Positions 28,713 to 39,298 of a stretch of DNA of 41,526 nt are shown one piece after another; the first letter of the stretch is position 1, and each line of letters opens with the position of its first letter. The stretch comes from a virus: the IMG/VR virus record IMGVR_UViG_3300028653_000003, positions 1 through 41,526 of that record; one strand, given 5' to 3'. The notes beneath the pieces are model-generated. The model ran no database searches. It had not been told where the DNA came from and was given only the letters and a program-made list of their open reading frames with translations. The position numbers and the translations under genes are program-made.

Positions 28713-31439
28713 ATGGCAAAGTTCAGAGTTTTAAAGAATAGTCTACTCGGTGGACAGGTAAGCCGTGATGCCATGGGGCGTACGGATCTCCCACAGTACG
28801 CACATGCCTGCGAGACTCTCCAGAATATGATCCCTCTTTTGTCTGGGGGCGCATACCGTAGGCCTGGGACTACATTCCACGATATAATTCCGGCAAACAT
28901 CGCCACAGGTTTTGTCAATGCAAATCAGAGTTCCCCCCCGAGAGTTTTCCCATTCATAGTCGATAGGCAGACCTCGTACGCGATCGTACTTGGGACGAAT
29001 AGATATTCGACGCTTCAGTCTGGCGTTAATCCCGATGGGAATCCTGGGGGAGGATATCTACAGGCTTACCGGGCCTCGACGAATACGAACACTCTTGAAG
29101 CGTTGACCGAGATATTCAACGCGCATCCTTATCGGTGCAAGTCGAGCAAGATTGCTGCAACTGCAACTGATGAGGCAATTTACACGCGGCTCGGTGGCCC
29201 CACCGCTGTAGCAAATACTGGCGCCAATCTCGCGGCTGCTCCGATCATTGATGTTGCCGATTCTTTAAAGAGTTATGACGATGACGTGTGGGCAGTTCAG
29301 TACTGTCAGGCCCAGGACGTTTTATTTCTCACGCACCCAGATTATCAGCCACAAACGGTTTATCTGACAGCACCCGACTTGATCTCGATGGTTCCGTATG
29401 ACTATGGCCTCACTGGTTTGAACCTTTGCCAGAGCAGGCCATATATAAATCAGAACACTACCGCGGTAACGATGAAAGTTACCTGGTCTGCTGGGCAGAA
29501 TATTGTTGGTGGCGTGGGCACCCTTACCTGCTCTGATAATTTCTTTGATAATCTCCATGGTCCAAGGACTGGGTTAGAGCCTTTTGTTCAGCCGACTGAT
29601 GGCGCAATCATCGCTCTCGCCGTATCCGAAGGTCAGGATATGACTGGGAACAATACGGACTCTGGCATCCTTTTCTGCCGGATTACTGCTGTATCCAATT
29701 CCAAAGTTTGTACCGTCGTTTTTGATAACGGTGTTCCTTCCCGGTATGCCTCGAATACGACAACTACGTCATGGTGGGAATCGGCGTGGTCAAATTACCG
29801 CGGTTGGCCTAGGGCGTGCGCGATCTTCCAGCAGAGACTAACTCTTGCTGGTACGATTCATCAGCCGAATACTCTGTGGTTTACTTCCACAGGGGGCTTT
29901 GGTGTCACAACCACAAGTATTTTTGGGTCGTGTAAGTTCTCAGCCCTTGGCGATGGGCCTGATCAAGGCATACCCGCCGCGGGGGCTACTGGCATATTAG
30001 CCAATGGTAAGAATTATGCGACTCCGCGTAACTGGGTTTATTTCCCCGCGGATGATTCCCAGGGGGATGGCCAGAGTTCAGGCCCGCTGGGCACTCAACC
30101 GTTTAGGATTTCCCTCGCGGCTGCTTCCCTTGATGGCATTCAGTATCTGTCGCCAGACCAGCAGCTTTTCATTGGGTCCTCAACTCAAGAGTGGGTGTGC
30201 GCTCTCCAGAACGGCAGCTTTGACGTGGCCAACGTAGAGTGCACAATTCAGTCTCACTACGGGAGCGACAACGTACAGGCAGTGCGCATTGGCTATGAGC
30301 TGATGTTCGTGCACCAGAAAAAGGACGAGATCCGGGCCTACCAGTACAACTATTTTGATCAGAGTTTCTTTGGTGAGCCGATCCAGTTATTCTTTGACGA
30401 GTTCCCCGCTGATGAAGAGGGGGACACCAATCTACTGGCGGGTAGAAAGAAATACCGGCAGATAGACTGGGATGCTTCTCGATCAACATTATGGTGCACG
30501 GATACTGCGGGTAATTTATTCGGGCTGACTCGTGATCGTAAGCTATCTATTACTACGTGGCACACACATAAACTGGGCGGATTTAATGCAGACCATGGGC
30601 AAGACCAGAACATCACGGACAATCTTACTGCAAGTAATCGTTATACCGACTCGGCCAATTTCTTATGCGATGGTAGTGTAGTATCTATCTGCACTACCCC
30701 GAATCCCTTCTCTGGGGTGCAAGATCTTTGGATGGTAGTCAAGCGGTCATATGGCACGGGCGATCAGACCGTCTATAGCATCGAGCGCATGGTAGGCGGG
30801 AATACCGTCAGAGAGTCGGCGTATTCGGTAATAGCCCCGGGCAATGCCCAAGAGCCACTTTATGTGGATAGCGCAGTTTTTGCCACTGATACTGGGACGG
30901 CTAGTGAGCGTATTCAACCCGTTGGGCAGCACCTTGTTGGGCAACTCTTGTATGGCACCTATTACTCCAAGGCATGGGGATTGTTTGCTCTCCAAGCGCA
31001 AGCGGTTGTTGCGGATGATTCTCCTGCTGGGACTTATTTACTTCCCGCTGATCTTCCGCCAGACTGGGGAACGATAGCTGACCCACATACTGTGGTCATG
31101 GGGTTGCCATACTCTTCAATCATTAAGCCGGTTCGTATTGATCCACCGAGTCCGATCGGTACTTCTCAAGGTGCAATTAAGCGGCCATCGAAAGCATACG
31201 TCAGAGTGTTTAAAACGCTGATGTTTAAGATGGGGGCGCCTCCTCCTGGCAAACTTGAGATTGTTAGGTTTAAACCCGCTGCTCTCATGGGTCAGTCGAT
31301 AGAAATCTTCACAGGGGACAAAGAAGTCTTTTTACCCATAGGTTATGACCGCGATGGGTATGTCTATATTACGCAGGACCAGCCGTTACCGTTTACTTTA
31401 GTCTCGATATCCATCGAAGGCGCGGAATATGAGCAATAA
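28713..31439 (+). CDS. Tail tubular protein B / nozzle (gp12-like, 908 aa)
   Basis: The N-terminus LLGGQVSRDAMGRTDLPQYAHACETLQNMIPLLSGG (in parts, 10-46), with YRRPGTTF, is the signature of T7 gp12-like nozzle proteins. Later parts (NYRGWPRACAIFQQRLTLAG; SPDQQLFIGSSTQEW; YGSDNVQAVRIG) continue the beta-propeller pattern. At 908 residues it is longer than T7 gp12 (794). The last 11 bases overlap the gp13-like gene. Confidence 0.92.
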   Translation: MAKFRVLKNSLLGGQVSRDAMGRTDLPQYAHACETLQNMIPLLSGGAYRRPGTTFHDIIPANIATGFVNANQSSPPRVFPFIVDRQTSYAIVLGTNRYSTLQSGVNPDGNPGGGYLQAYRASTNTNTLEALTEIFNAHPYRCKSSKIAATATDEAIYTRLGGPTAVANTGANLAAAPIIDVADSLKSYDDDVWAVQYCQAQDVLFLTHPDYQPQTVYLTAPDLISMVPYDYGLTGLNLCQSRPYINQNTTAVTMKVTWSAGQNIVGGVGTLTCSDNFFDNLHGPRTGLEPFVQPTDGAIIALAVSEGQDMTGNNTDSGILFCRITAVSNSKVCTVVFDNGVPSRYASNTTTTSWWESAWSNYRGWPRACAIFQQRLTLAGTIHQPNTLWFTSTGGFGVTTTSIFGSCKFSALGDGPDQGIPAAGATGILANGKNYATPRNWVYFPADDSQGDGQSSGPLGTQPFRISLAAASLDGIQYLSPDQQLFIGSSTQEWVCALQNGSFDVANVECTIQSHYGSDNVQAVRIGYELMFVHQKKDEIRAYQYNYFDQSFFGEPIQLFFDEFPADEEGDTNLLAGRKKYRQIDWDASRSTLWCTDTAGNLFGLTRDRKLSITTWHTHKLGGFNADHGQDQNITDNLTASNRYTDSANFLCDGSVVSICTTPNPFSGVQDLWMVVKRSYGTGDQTVYSIERMVGGNTVRESAYSVIAPGNAQEPLYVDSAVFATDTGTASERIQPVGQHLVGQLLYGTYYSKAWGLFALQAQAVVADDSPAGTYLLPADLPPDWGTIADPHTVVMGLPYSSIIKPVRIDPPSPIGTSQGAIKRPSKAYVRVFKTLMFKMGAPPPGKLEIVRFKPAALMGQSIEIFTGDKEVFLPIGYDRDGYVYITQDQPLPFTLVSISIEGAEYEQ

Positions 31440-31863
31440 TTTAACAGTCGTTGCATATAAACCCGAGCACCTTGAGCAGATCGAGGTCAGATCATGCTAT
31501 GTTGCGGGGGAGTGCCCAAAGACGATCATGACTACTGCTGTAACCTTCCTGTACGGGGATAAAGTGCTGGCGATCCTTGGGGCGTTTCCATTTGTGCCGG
31601 GTGTGCTTCACCTGTGGGGTTTAATCTCCGATCATGTCAAGGAGTGCCCCAAAGAGTTCCACGAGGAAGTTGTCAAGATCATGAACTGGTACGTGATAAA
31701 TGAAAAGCCACGAAGGTTGCAGATGGATGTCCACGCTTCTTACGAGGTGGGGTGCCGCTGGGCAGAGCGGCTAGGATTTGAGCGCGAGGGTCTTATGAAG
31801 GGCTGGGGTCCCAATGGAGAGGGCTTTTATCTCTATGGAAAGGCTATAACATGGCAGCAATAG
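31429..31863 (+). CDS. gp13-like internal/assembly protein (GNAT-like, DUF2833; 144 aa)
   Basis: Start YKPEHLEQIEVRS, then LGAFPFVPGVLHLWGLISD, and a C-terminal WAERLGFEREGLMKGWGPNGEGFYLYGK match the acetyltransferase-like T7 gp13 family (DUF2833). In T7, gp13 is needed for internal core assembly. The position between the nozzle gene and a gp14-like gene agrees. It overlaps both neighbours by 11-13 bases. Confidence 0.82.
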   Translation: MSNNLTVVAYKPEHLEQIEVRSCYVAGECPKTIMTTAVTFLYGDKVLAILGAFPFVPGVLHLWGLISDHVKECPKEFHEEVVKIMNWYVINEKPRRLQMDVHASYEVGCRWAERLGFEREGLMKGWGPNGEGFYLYGKAITWQQ

Positions 31864-32342
31864 CAGCCGCAGGAGTAGCCGTAGTAGGTGCGGGAGTTCA
31901 GATTTATGGCGCGATCAAGACGGCAAATGATCAAGCTGAGATGGATCTCCAAAGAGCCGCAATCGCAAACCAACAAGCCACTGAGATAGGTGAGCGCGAG
32001 GCTGCCAATGAGACCCTACGCAATCAACAGGCGTATAGGCAGAAGCTTCAGTTTGGCGCGTCGTTCGCGGCTACTGGGAGAGAAGGGACGGGCATTGGTT
32101 CACAACTCCAGATTCAGAACCAAACTGATCTCGCAAACATGATGTCAAACCGTGAGGCCGACTTTCAGGCCAAGATGCTCAAGCAACAAGCTGGTATTGA
32201 CACGACGCTTGCGGGACAGACTGAATCAGCTGGCGTGGTTAAAGCACTGGGTATGGGGCTAGGTGGGGCGACTCAAGCGGCAGGGTATCTAGCGCCTAGA
32301 TACGGGGGCACCCAGTCTATGGGCGCTTACGGGGGTGGATGA
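31851..32342 (+). CDS. Internal virion protein, gp14-like (163 aa)
   Basis: An N-terminal hydrophobic stretch (AAIAAAGVAVVGAGVQIYGA) is followed by a long Gln/Ala-rich helix with NDQAEMDLQRAAIANQQA, and a Gly-rich tail. This is the usual shape of podovirus gp14-like ejection proteins, which insert into the outer membrane during infection. The start lies within the end of the gp13-like gene, and the stop overlaps the next start (ATGA). Confidence 0.8.
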   Translation: MAAIAAAGVAVVGAGVQIYGAIKTANDQAEMDLQRAAIANQQATEIGEREAANETLRNQQAYRQKLQFGASFAATGREGTGIGSQLQIQNQTDLANMMSNREADFQAKMLKQQAGIDTTLAGQTESAGVVKALGMGLGGATQAAGYLAPRYGGTQSMGAYGGG

Positions 32343-34891
32343 TGGCTGGCGCTAATGTCCCAGGTTTAGAGAATAATCCGCAGCAGTACTCGACAAATGT
32401 GCCGGGCATGGCTCTGCCTAATCGCCGTGAGTGGGGCGAGGAAGGCCGGGCGTATGAGGGGTTAGGCTCTGAGGTGGGGCAGGCCGCACATGCTGGATAC
32501 CAGATCTATGATGAGGTACAGAGACAGTATGATATCTCCTCTGCTGCCGATGAGCACTTACAAGCAACAATAGGGCATAAAAAGATGATGGATGATCTGG
32601 TGAATAGTTCACCTGATGGATTCATGCATGATACCCAGACCAACGAAATAATAAAAGACAAGGCTAATAATCCCAGAACAATTGCGCATGAGTACTGGGA
32701 TCGAGCAAGTCAGGATTTTGAGGAGAGGCAACATAAACTCACAGACCGTGGGGCGGCTATTTTCCGAGAGGAAATGAAGCAAACAATCGGGCGCAATACG
32801 ATCTCTCTACAAGGAGAGGGCGCAACGATCCAACATAAAGCTTCTCTCGACCTCATAAATGACAGCGTAAAAGCGCACTCTTTGGAGAACGATGTAAAAC
32901 CTTTTCCATCGTATTATCAGAGTACTCGGGATGGGGTGCCCATTTTGCGTGGCAGCCTCTCTCAAGTATTCCAGAACTTGGATGACATCGACAAGAAAAT
33001 TAATCAGCATGGCCCGCTAGCATCAGGTGCGCCGGGATTATTCCCAGCATCACAAGTGAATGACTTAGCCAAAGCGTCCAAAAATACATTGGCCAAGAAT
33101 TATATCGACTCGGTTGTGACTAATATATTTGAGAATGATACGGCCAGAAGAAGAAAGGGGTCACTTTCTTTATCTGCGACCGATCAAGTGCACGGGGCCA
33201 TTGATTTCCTAGATGGAAAAGATCCTGAGAGCCTGGAGAGGCAGGCCAAGAATCTTTCCACTATACATAGTTCTTTGACCTCAGAGCAGATCGACAAGGA
33301 AAAACTTAGGCTGTTTGGCGCGCTCATAGACGCCAAAAAGGTGGATAAGAGCGAGTTCCAGCGTAATTTTGATAACACCCTGGATTTAGCTAAGCGGGGT
33401 AAGTGGGGCGATAACCCGCATGCTTTCTTTGGGTCTGACGAGATTAAATCCCTGGAGAAAGCCGCCACGGCCATAAATCTGCCACCGGAAGAAAAAGCCC
33501 TCAAGATGCGCGAAATGTTCAAGGCTGGGGCTGCCGCTTCTTATTCGGGGCGTGATTTCGACCTGGGCAGTGAGTCTTATCAGAATGCACGTATCGAAAG
33601 CGGGGCAGCACACTGGGCACAAGCGGCGGATCAATACTATGCTGGCATTGGGGCGAAATTATTGCCCGGAGAACCTGAGGCTCTCAGAGCTGATATGGTC
33701 AAAGATGCCCACGAAAAACAAGTGGCAGATCGTAAGAAGTTTGTGGACGACCCAGCTGACTTTTCCAGTAAGTTAGCATCTGGGTATTCTCCGAGTGGCA
33801 TGGCCTTTAGGTCGGCCAAAATGCACGCGGTAGCGGATAAGCAGAATCATGACCCTAGTCTTAATTTCTTAATCAATCCTAGCATAGGTGGGAAATCCCC
33901 TATTGATGTTGGGTTTGAAACGATGGCACCTATATACGCTCGTGGAGAACTGGGCGGGGAAGTCGTCCCCTTTCCAAAGTCAACTTACAAAGAGTGGGCG
34001 CATAGGATCGATAAAGGCCATTACACTGGGGAAGATATAGAAAAAATGTTCACAGGTCTGGAACAGAATCCCCATGGTCGAGTAGTTATGGATCAGTTGG
34101 TACGTGTGGGCGGCCTAGATAAGGCGTACCAAGAGGCGCACTGGCTACAAAATCCAATGGCAAAGATTGATGCCTTCAATAATATTCGTTCCAAAGGAGC
34201 TGCTGCTAAGGCACTCGCCAAAGAAGGCCCAGAACATTCTATTGATAAACAAAGAGCGATAGCAATGAATGTCCCAGAAGTGCGGGAGCAACTTGACTTC
34301 TTAAATAGATTTCATGGGGCTGCTAGCCAAGGAGCAGCCGAGGCAAAGGATCGTTTATTGACGACCTGGATGTCTGCCCGAGCATCGTCATTCGCTGTTA
34401 GTCATGACAGTGATGCCGCAGTGAAGACTGCCAATGAGCGCGTCCTTGGAAAGATGGCGCCCATTCTGGATGTCGTAGACAGGCACTCTTTTCTGGGCAC
34501 GGGCTGGTTTGGTAGGGCTGCTTCAAAGGTCCAACTCGCAAGACCAGGGGATCAATACTCAGACTCGGACAAGGCAAAGATCATTGATGGCCTCTACAAA
34601 AATCAGCAAGAAGCTGCCGTCGCTTCTCATAAGATAGCCCCGGCTACGATCAGGCAGGGAGAGTATGACTTTAATAAAAAGCTCACCCCTAAGTGGGTTT
34701 CAGAGCATCCTTTTATATGGCATCCAGTCCAGTCAGACAAAGGACCGGCATATAGGCTCATGTACCAAGGAATGACTGCAGACGCATCACCCACAGGCAG
34801 CGGGTATGACCTCGAGCAATTCAGAGAAGGCGAGTCTGGGTCGAGACAATTTAAGGAAGTGCTTGAATCTGATTTATTGAAGGGTAAATAA
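32339..34891 (+). CDS. Internal virion protein, gp15-like (850 aa)
   Basis: Large, mostly helical, charged protein without cysteine-rich or membrane segments. It opens with NVPGLENNPQQYSTNVPG, then EVGQAAHAGYQIYDEVQRQYD, and the long alpha-solenoid-like rest fits T7 gp15-type ejection proteins (747 aa in T7). It follows gp14-like and precedes the gp16-like pair. It is expected to form part of the trans-periplasmic tunnel. Confidence 0.78.
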   Translation: MMAGANVPGLENNPQQYSTNVPGMALPNRREWGEEGRAYEGLGSEVGQAAHAGYQIYDEVQRQYDISSAADEHLQATIGHKKMMDDLVNSSPDGFMHDTQTNEIIKDKANNPRTIAHEYWDRASQDFEERQHKLTDRGAAIFREEMKQTIGRNTISLQGEGATIQHKASLDLINDSVKAHSLENDVKPFPSYYQSTRDGVPILRGSLSQVFQNLDDIDKKINQHGPLASGAPGLFPASQVNDLAKASKNTLAKNYIDSVVTNIFENDTARRRKGSLSLSATDQVHGAIDFLDGKDPESLERQAKNLSTIHSSLTSEQIDKEKLRLFGALIDAKKVDKSEFQRNFDNTLDLAKRGKWGDNPHAFFGSDEIKSLEKAATAINLPPEEKALKMREMFKAGAAASYSGRDFDLGSESYQNARIESGAAHWAQAADQYYAGIGAKLLPGEPEALRADMVKDAHEKQVADRKKFVDDPADFSSKLASGYSPSGMAFRSAKMHAVADKQNHDPSLNFLINPSIGGKSPIDVGFETMAPIYARGELGGEVVPFPKSTYKEWAHRIDKGHYTGEDIEKMFTGLEQNPHGRVVMDQLVRVGGLDKAYQEAHWLQNPMAKIDAFNNIRSKGAAAKALAKEGPEHSIDKQRAIAMNVPEVREQLDFLNRFHGAASQGAAEAKDRLLTTWMSARASSFAVSHDSDAAVKTANERVLGKMAPILDVVDRHSFLGTGWFGRAASKVQLARPGDQYSDSDKAKIIDGLYKNQQEAAVASHKIAPATIRQGEYDFNKKLTPKWVSEHPFIWHPVQSDKGPAYRLMYQGMTADASPTGSGYDLEQFREGESGSRQFKEVLESDLLKGK

Positions 34892-36729
34892 TGTCATACG
34901 GTTTAATGCCACAACCACCTTTGTCTGAGAGTCCCACCCTATCGCAGGGGCCTATTCCTACTGATAGTACTCTCGTAGACAAGGCAGCCAATGAGACCAC
35001 GGCACCGTTTGGCCCACAGACTCCGCTAGGGCAACCGATAGCCCCACCAAAGAAAGAAGCTGAGGAAGAGACTGGGTTTAGAGCAGAGCATGGCCCGCAC
35101 CCATCGGCGTGGGAATCTTTTATTGCTCAGCCTATCCGAGAGGAGCTGCATACTCTTATCCCGCCTAAGTGGCCAGAAGTTCAAGGTCGGATGCTCGCGC
35201 CCGATGTGGCCAACAAATTATTCGAGGACCGAGAGGTCCCGTACACTTCGGCTGTAGATGAGAATATTCTAATCATGGAGCGCAATGACGCCTATAAGCG
35301 CCGTGATAATGCTGAATGGGCTGCTCAGAGACCCATGACTACTGCGGGACGAGTGGCGAGCACGGCAGCTGGATTTGTTGGGTCGCTAATTAATCCGACA
35401 AATCTTGTGATAGGCGGAATGAGCGGTGGGCTTGCTGATCTCTTGCCAATCGGAGCACCCTTTGCTGCAAAACTCGGCGCACACTATGGCTCAAATGTGC
35501 TGGGATTTACCGGGACTGACCTCCTCAGAAATTATATTGAACAACAGTACGGCGCAAAACCCAGGTCTGTTGGGCAGGCCCTGGAAGAAAATTTAGCCCC
35601 AGCCGCATTAATGACTGGCGTTGGTTTGCTCGCTCGTGCGGCATTAAAGAGGGGCGCGCGTAGATTTCTCAACGAGCAGGGGGGAACTCCCGAGAGAGAT
35701 ATCAAAGGCGTAAAAGACAATGTTACGACCCTGGATAATAATGAGAAAATCCAGCCCCCACCATTTAGGCCTATCCTTAATGATCGAGCTAATGGCGCGT
35801 CCGTGGGGCCTAGTGGGGAGAAGATACCAGCTACAATAGTAACTTCCCCTCTTGAAACGGCCAAGCTTTACGGCGCCACACACTCAGATGGAACGCCAGT
35901 CGTTCATGAACATAACTTGGGGCCGGGCACGGAGAGACAGCTGACTGATAACCGACAAAGGGCGGCCAACTCTGTCGCGAGAGCGTCGGATACCCCTGGG
36001 CAAGTTCATGAGGCTACTCTACCCGAGGGGTCTAAACTTTTAGACATAGACAAGAGTGTGGCCGAGGATATTGGATCTCCTGAGAGTTTACTCAAGGCCA
36101 TAGAAGAAAAGACGGGCATTCCACTTGAGGCGGCGGCATCCCGTGGCACAACTGTCAAAGACATTATCGCCAACTTAGGAGACATGGCAGGGGGTGAATT
36201 TGAGAAAGGTAAGGTTGTTCCTGAAGACATTCTGGCACAGATTCAAGAAATCGCTAAGTCTAAAGGATATTCAGGCTATCAATTCTCTGGGTTAGATGAG
36301 CAGGGGAATGTCACGAGCAGAGTTGCTCATGTGTTTGAGGCAGACAAACTTCAGATGGGCGAGTCTCACGTGGCTGACCCTAAATCGACACCGGACATTT
36401 ATAGCCAGGCCCCTGAGGAAACTCCAGGGCCTAAATCAGCGGGCGCTATCGAGGGGGAGAAGGCAAAGCAACAAAATTATGACCCCAATATCCAAGCAGC
36501 CCTTGATAAGATCAAGAAGACTGCAAGGACACTCCACCCTGACGAGATGGATAATCAGATCAACGAGATGCAGGCGTCACTTGATGAGCACAAGGCTAGG
36601 CTCCAAGAACTTTCAAAAGAATCCCCTGCTGCCAAAGAAGAGTTAGACGCTCTACGCGAAGATGAGGCGCACGACAAAAGAATGATGGATGTCGCCAAGA
36701 GAATCATGAATTGTGGAGAATCAGAATGA
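34891..36729 (+). CDS. Internal virion protein with ADP-ribosyltransferase-like segment (612 aa)
   Basis: The first 75 residues are Pro-rich. Residues 150-250 contain Gly/Ala-rich hydrophobic helices (AGFVGSLINPTNLVIGGMSGG), possible membrane-active parts of an ejection protein. Residues of about 323-490 resemble an ADP-ribosyltransferase fold: LYGATHSDG (326-334), LGPGTERQLTDNRQRAANSVA (343-363), QVHEATLPEGSKLLDID (371-387), GYSGYQFSGLDE (459-470), VFEADKLQ (481-488). The usual YHGT is YGAT here, so activity is uncertain. The C-terminus is coiled coil. Together with the next gene it may equal a split T7 gp16. Confidence 0.62.
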   Translation: MSYGLMPQPPLSESPTLSQGPIPTDSTLVDKAANETTAPFGPQTPLGQPIAPPKKEAEEETGFRAEHGPHPSAWESFIAQPIREELHTLIPPKWPEVQGRMLAPDVANKLFEDREVPYTSAVDENILIMERNDAYKRRDNAEWAAQRPMTTAGRVASTAAGFVGSLINPTNLVIGGMSGGLADLLPIGAPFAAKLGAHYGSNVLGFTGTDLLRNYIEQQYGAKPRSVGQALEENLAPAALMTGVGLLARAALKRGARRFLNEQGGTPERDIKGVKDNVTTLDNNEKIQPPPFRPILNDRANGASVGPSGEKIPATIVTSPLETAKLYGATHSDGTPVVHEHNLGPGTERQLTDNRQRAANSVARASDTPGQVHEATLPEGSKLLDIDKSVAEDIGSPESLLKAIEEKTGIPLEAAASRGTTVKDIIANLGDMAGGEFEKGKVVPEDILAQIQEIAKSKGYSGYQFSGLDEQGNVTSRVAHVFEADKLQMGESHVADPKSTPDIYSQAPEETPGPKSAGAIEGEKAKQQNYDPNIQAALDKIKKTARTLHPDEMDNQINEMQASLDEHKARLQELSKESPAAKEELDALREDEAHDKRMMDVAKRIMNCGESE

Positions 36730-39296
36730 GTCTTGAAACATGCATCATTGAAGCTAAGAAGTGGGCTGAGGAGAACTCCGAACTTAAGCTTCGCCCCGCT
36801 GACATAGAATACTTAGGACGACTTGTGGCCGCGGCCAATGATGCCGGTGTAACCCCCCCTGAGAAAATGTCCCTCATGCAGCTTGTGGTGGACAAGAAAA
36901 TACTGGCCAACCAGCTTGCGGCGAGGGGAGAGAAGTATTTAAATTCATCAAAGCATGTGTCCTCTCTAGCTAATATCATAAAGAATATCGAGACCTGGAA
37001 AGAGGCCGGGCACAATAAATTAAATGCAGCAGCCGATGCTTTCTGGGCGCATGTCACGGGAGAGGCACCAAGGCCTGGGATTGCCGTGAACAATGATCCT
37101 CTGGCAGCTCGACGTGGGGCTATGAGCACGTTCTTTAATGCCCTAGAAAACTCAATGCCCCCAAAGCTTTTGAAAGTTTTTAAGTCACTCGATAAAAGTG
37201 ACCGGATGACTTTTGACATTATCCAGGAATTGGATGCCCTCAGGAATAAAGGTCAGTCTGGGCTAAGTGGGAATGACATGGCTCTACAAATTGCTCGGCA
37301 TCTGAGGGGCGCCCAAGATTTTGTGTTCGGGCAGGCTAAGGCTTTAAACCCATACCTTAAGGAGAATGAGCTTTATCTATTCTCTCGCTCTCATACCCGT
37401 GATCTTATCTCAAAGGCTGGAGTAAACCAGTGGGTAGAAGATGCCATGGCAACATATGGCAACGCCTTAATCGGTGACGTTGCCAAAAAGCGGGGCCTGC
37501 TCACAAAAGTTTTCAAAGAAATCACGTCAGGCCTTCCCCCTGAGGGTAATGACAGGTTCGAGTATACACCCGGAGATGAAGGCAGTCGGGCTAAGAAATT
37601 GATGGGTAGTCGAGTATTTGTGGCCAACGATTGGAAAGCCGAGGCAGCCTACAACGCTAAGTATGGCGATAGTCTTTATAATAGCTACATGAAGCAGTCT
37701 ATACGCATGGCCGATTATGTGGCAAATACGAATAAGTGGGGCACTAAACCCCCAGAAGCTTTTGCTAAATTATTTCAAGCCGTGGCTGATTCGATCAAAG
37801 ACCCCGCAGAGAAAGTGCGATTTTTAAAGAACGAGGACCGGCTCAAAGAAGGTTTTGAGAGCACTCAAGCTCGTAGAGGGTCTGAGGTCTGGACGCGCAA
37901 GGGCCAGGCTGCTCAAGCACTGATGGGCACCGAGAATTTGTCGATGCTAGGTAATCATTCTCTACGAGTGATGAAAGCTCCAGTCGCCGCGATGTCACAG
38001 ATCAGAGATGCTTATGGTCTAAATATATTTGAGCAGGTGACCCAGATCGCGAGAGGCATGGGCAAGGTCCTGGCCAATTTTGGAGATGCTGGGGCCTCTG
38101 AGATGCAGCGGTTAGGGGGTATGTCTACTTCTGTCAGTAGGGATGTCACTGGGCAGATAGCGGCGGGGCGAAAAGGGGTGCCGCTTGGAGCCACAGCTAA
38201 GGTTTTAAGGCTTGCGGGCAAACTTACTCTCGCCGACTGGACCACCAACGCTTACAAAACCATGATGCTCGATATGGATACCAGGCTACTGGGGGATCAT
38301 GCGGGAGTAGGCTATGATAAACTAAATGTGCTCACGAAAGAACTCTTGAGCCGGTATAATCTGCACGGACCTCGTTGGGAAGTCTTGAGACAGGGGCTTA
38401 ATAAAGGCCGAATAACCCCCTCTGATGTGATGAGGATCCCTGACGAGCACTTTAAGGGCATGCTCGGAGAGCGAGGCTCCCCCAAGGAAATACTGCGGTC
38501 AAAGACTGAAATGGCCCAGGATCTAGGTACTATGCTCAATGACCGGGCATCGCATACCGTTGGAGAGAGTAGTTCTGCTTCACGTGCCAAGGCATACGGG
38601 CTTGCCGATCTGAATACGGCCCCAGGTATTGTGCGCTACTGGTTAACCCAGTTCAGACAGGCATCCATGGTTCAGGCTGAGTTGACCCGTCGGACATACC
38701 GGAGTGGGGGGGGAAATACCTCGAATATCAGCGGGACCTTGCAGCTCATGGTTGGGTCCATGTTCATGGGTATGATCGGGCGGCAGGCTCAAGAGATCGC
38801 AAAGGGTCGGGAGCCATTAAATCTAGCTGACCACAAGATCCTCGGGGAGGCCCTGCGAGAATCTGGTATTTTTGGATTCTACGGGGATATCGTGGCTGAT
38901 CTACTCCAGGCTGATAATCCGTTTAAGGAAAAAAGCCTGCTCATGGGGTCTGTCTTAGGGCCATCATTTGGCACGCTAGCTCAAGCTGGAGTGGCCGGTG
39001 GGAAAACTATAGCTGGTTTGACCCAGGCGGTAAAGGGAGAGAGTTGGAAAGCTGGGGGTGCGGCCAAGCAGTACGGGGGCGCGGAGTGGGCTAAACTCTT
39101 GAACTCTTTGACTCCTGACCAAAATGTGTTTTATCTGAAAGCCGCGATTGACTACATGTTCATGAACGAGATTCATGAGTTCATGAGTCCCAATGGTTAT
39201 CTTGGACATTTACGCGCAGGAATGCAAAAATCGAAAAATATTAGTGGTAACCCCCAACAGTTCTGGGGCATTGGTGGTAAGAACTACTGGGAGTGA
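36726..39296 (+). CDS. Internal virion protein, gp16-like C-terminal part (856 aa)
   Basis: ATG 36726 overlaps the previous stop (ATGA) and has GGAG upstream; a TTG at 36711 is less likely. The protein is large and helical, with hydrophobic segments near residues 425-440 and 690-730 (LQLMVGSMFMGMIGRQ). It ends just before the fibre gene, as T7 gp16 does. It resembles large ejection proteins of T7-like phages. No transglycosylase motif was seen in either half. Confidence 0.75.
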   Translation: MSLETCIIEAKKWAEENSELKLRPADIEYLGRLVAAANDAGVTPPEKMSLMQLVVDKKILANQLAARGEKYLNSSKHVSSLANIIKNIETWKEAGHNKLNAAADAFWAHVTGEAPRPGIAVNNDPLAARRGAMSTFFNALENSMPPKLLKVFKSLDKSDRMTFDIIQELDALRNKGQSGLSGNDMALQIARHLRGAQDFVFGQAKALNPYLKENELYLFSRSHTRDLISKAGVNQWVEDAMATYGNALIGDVAKKRGLLTKVFKEITSGLPPEGNDRFEYTPGDEGSRAKKLMGSRVFVANDWKAEAAYNAKYGDSLYNSYMKQSIRMADYVANTNKWGTKPPEAFAKLFQAVADSIKDPAEKVRFLKNEDRLKEGFESTQARRGSEVWTRKGQAAQALMGTENLSMLGNHSLRVMKAPVAAMSQIRDAYGLNIFEQVTQIARGMGKVLANFGDAGASEMQRLGGMSTSVSRDVTGQIAAGRKGVPLGATAKVLRLAGKLTLADWTTNAYKTMMLDMDTRLLGDHAGVGYDKLNVLTKELLSRYNLHGPRWEVLRQGLNKGRITPSDVMRIPDEHFKGMLGERGSPKEILRSKTEMAQDLGTMLNDRASHTVGESSSASRAKAYGLADLNTAPGIVRYWLTQFRQASMVQAELTRRTYRSGGGNTSNISGTLQLMVGSMFMGMIGRQAQEIAKGREPLNLADHKILGEALRESGIFGFYGDIVADLLQADNPFKEKSLLMGSVLGPSFGTLAQAGVAGGKTIAGLTQAVKGESWKAGGAAKQYGGAEWAKLLNSLTPDQNVFYLKAAIDYMFMNEIHEFMSPNGYLGHLRAGMQKSKNISGNPQQFWGIGGKNYWE

Positions 39297-39298
39297 CT

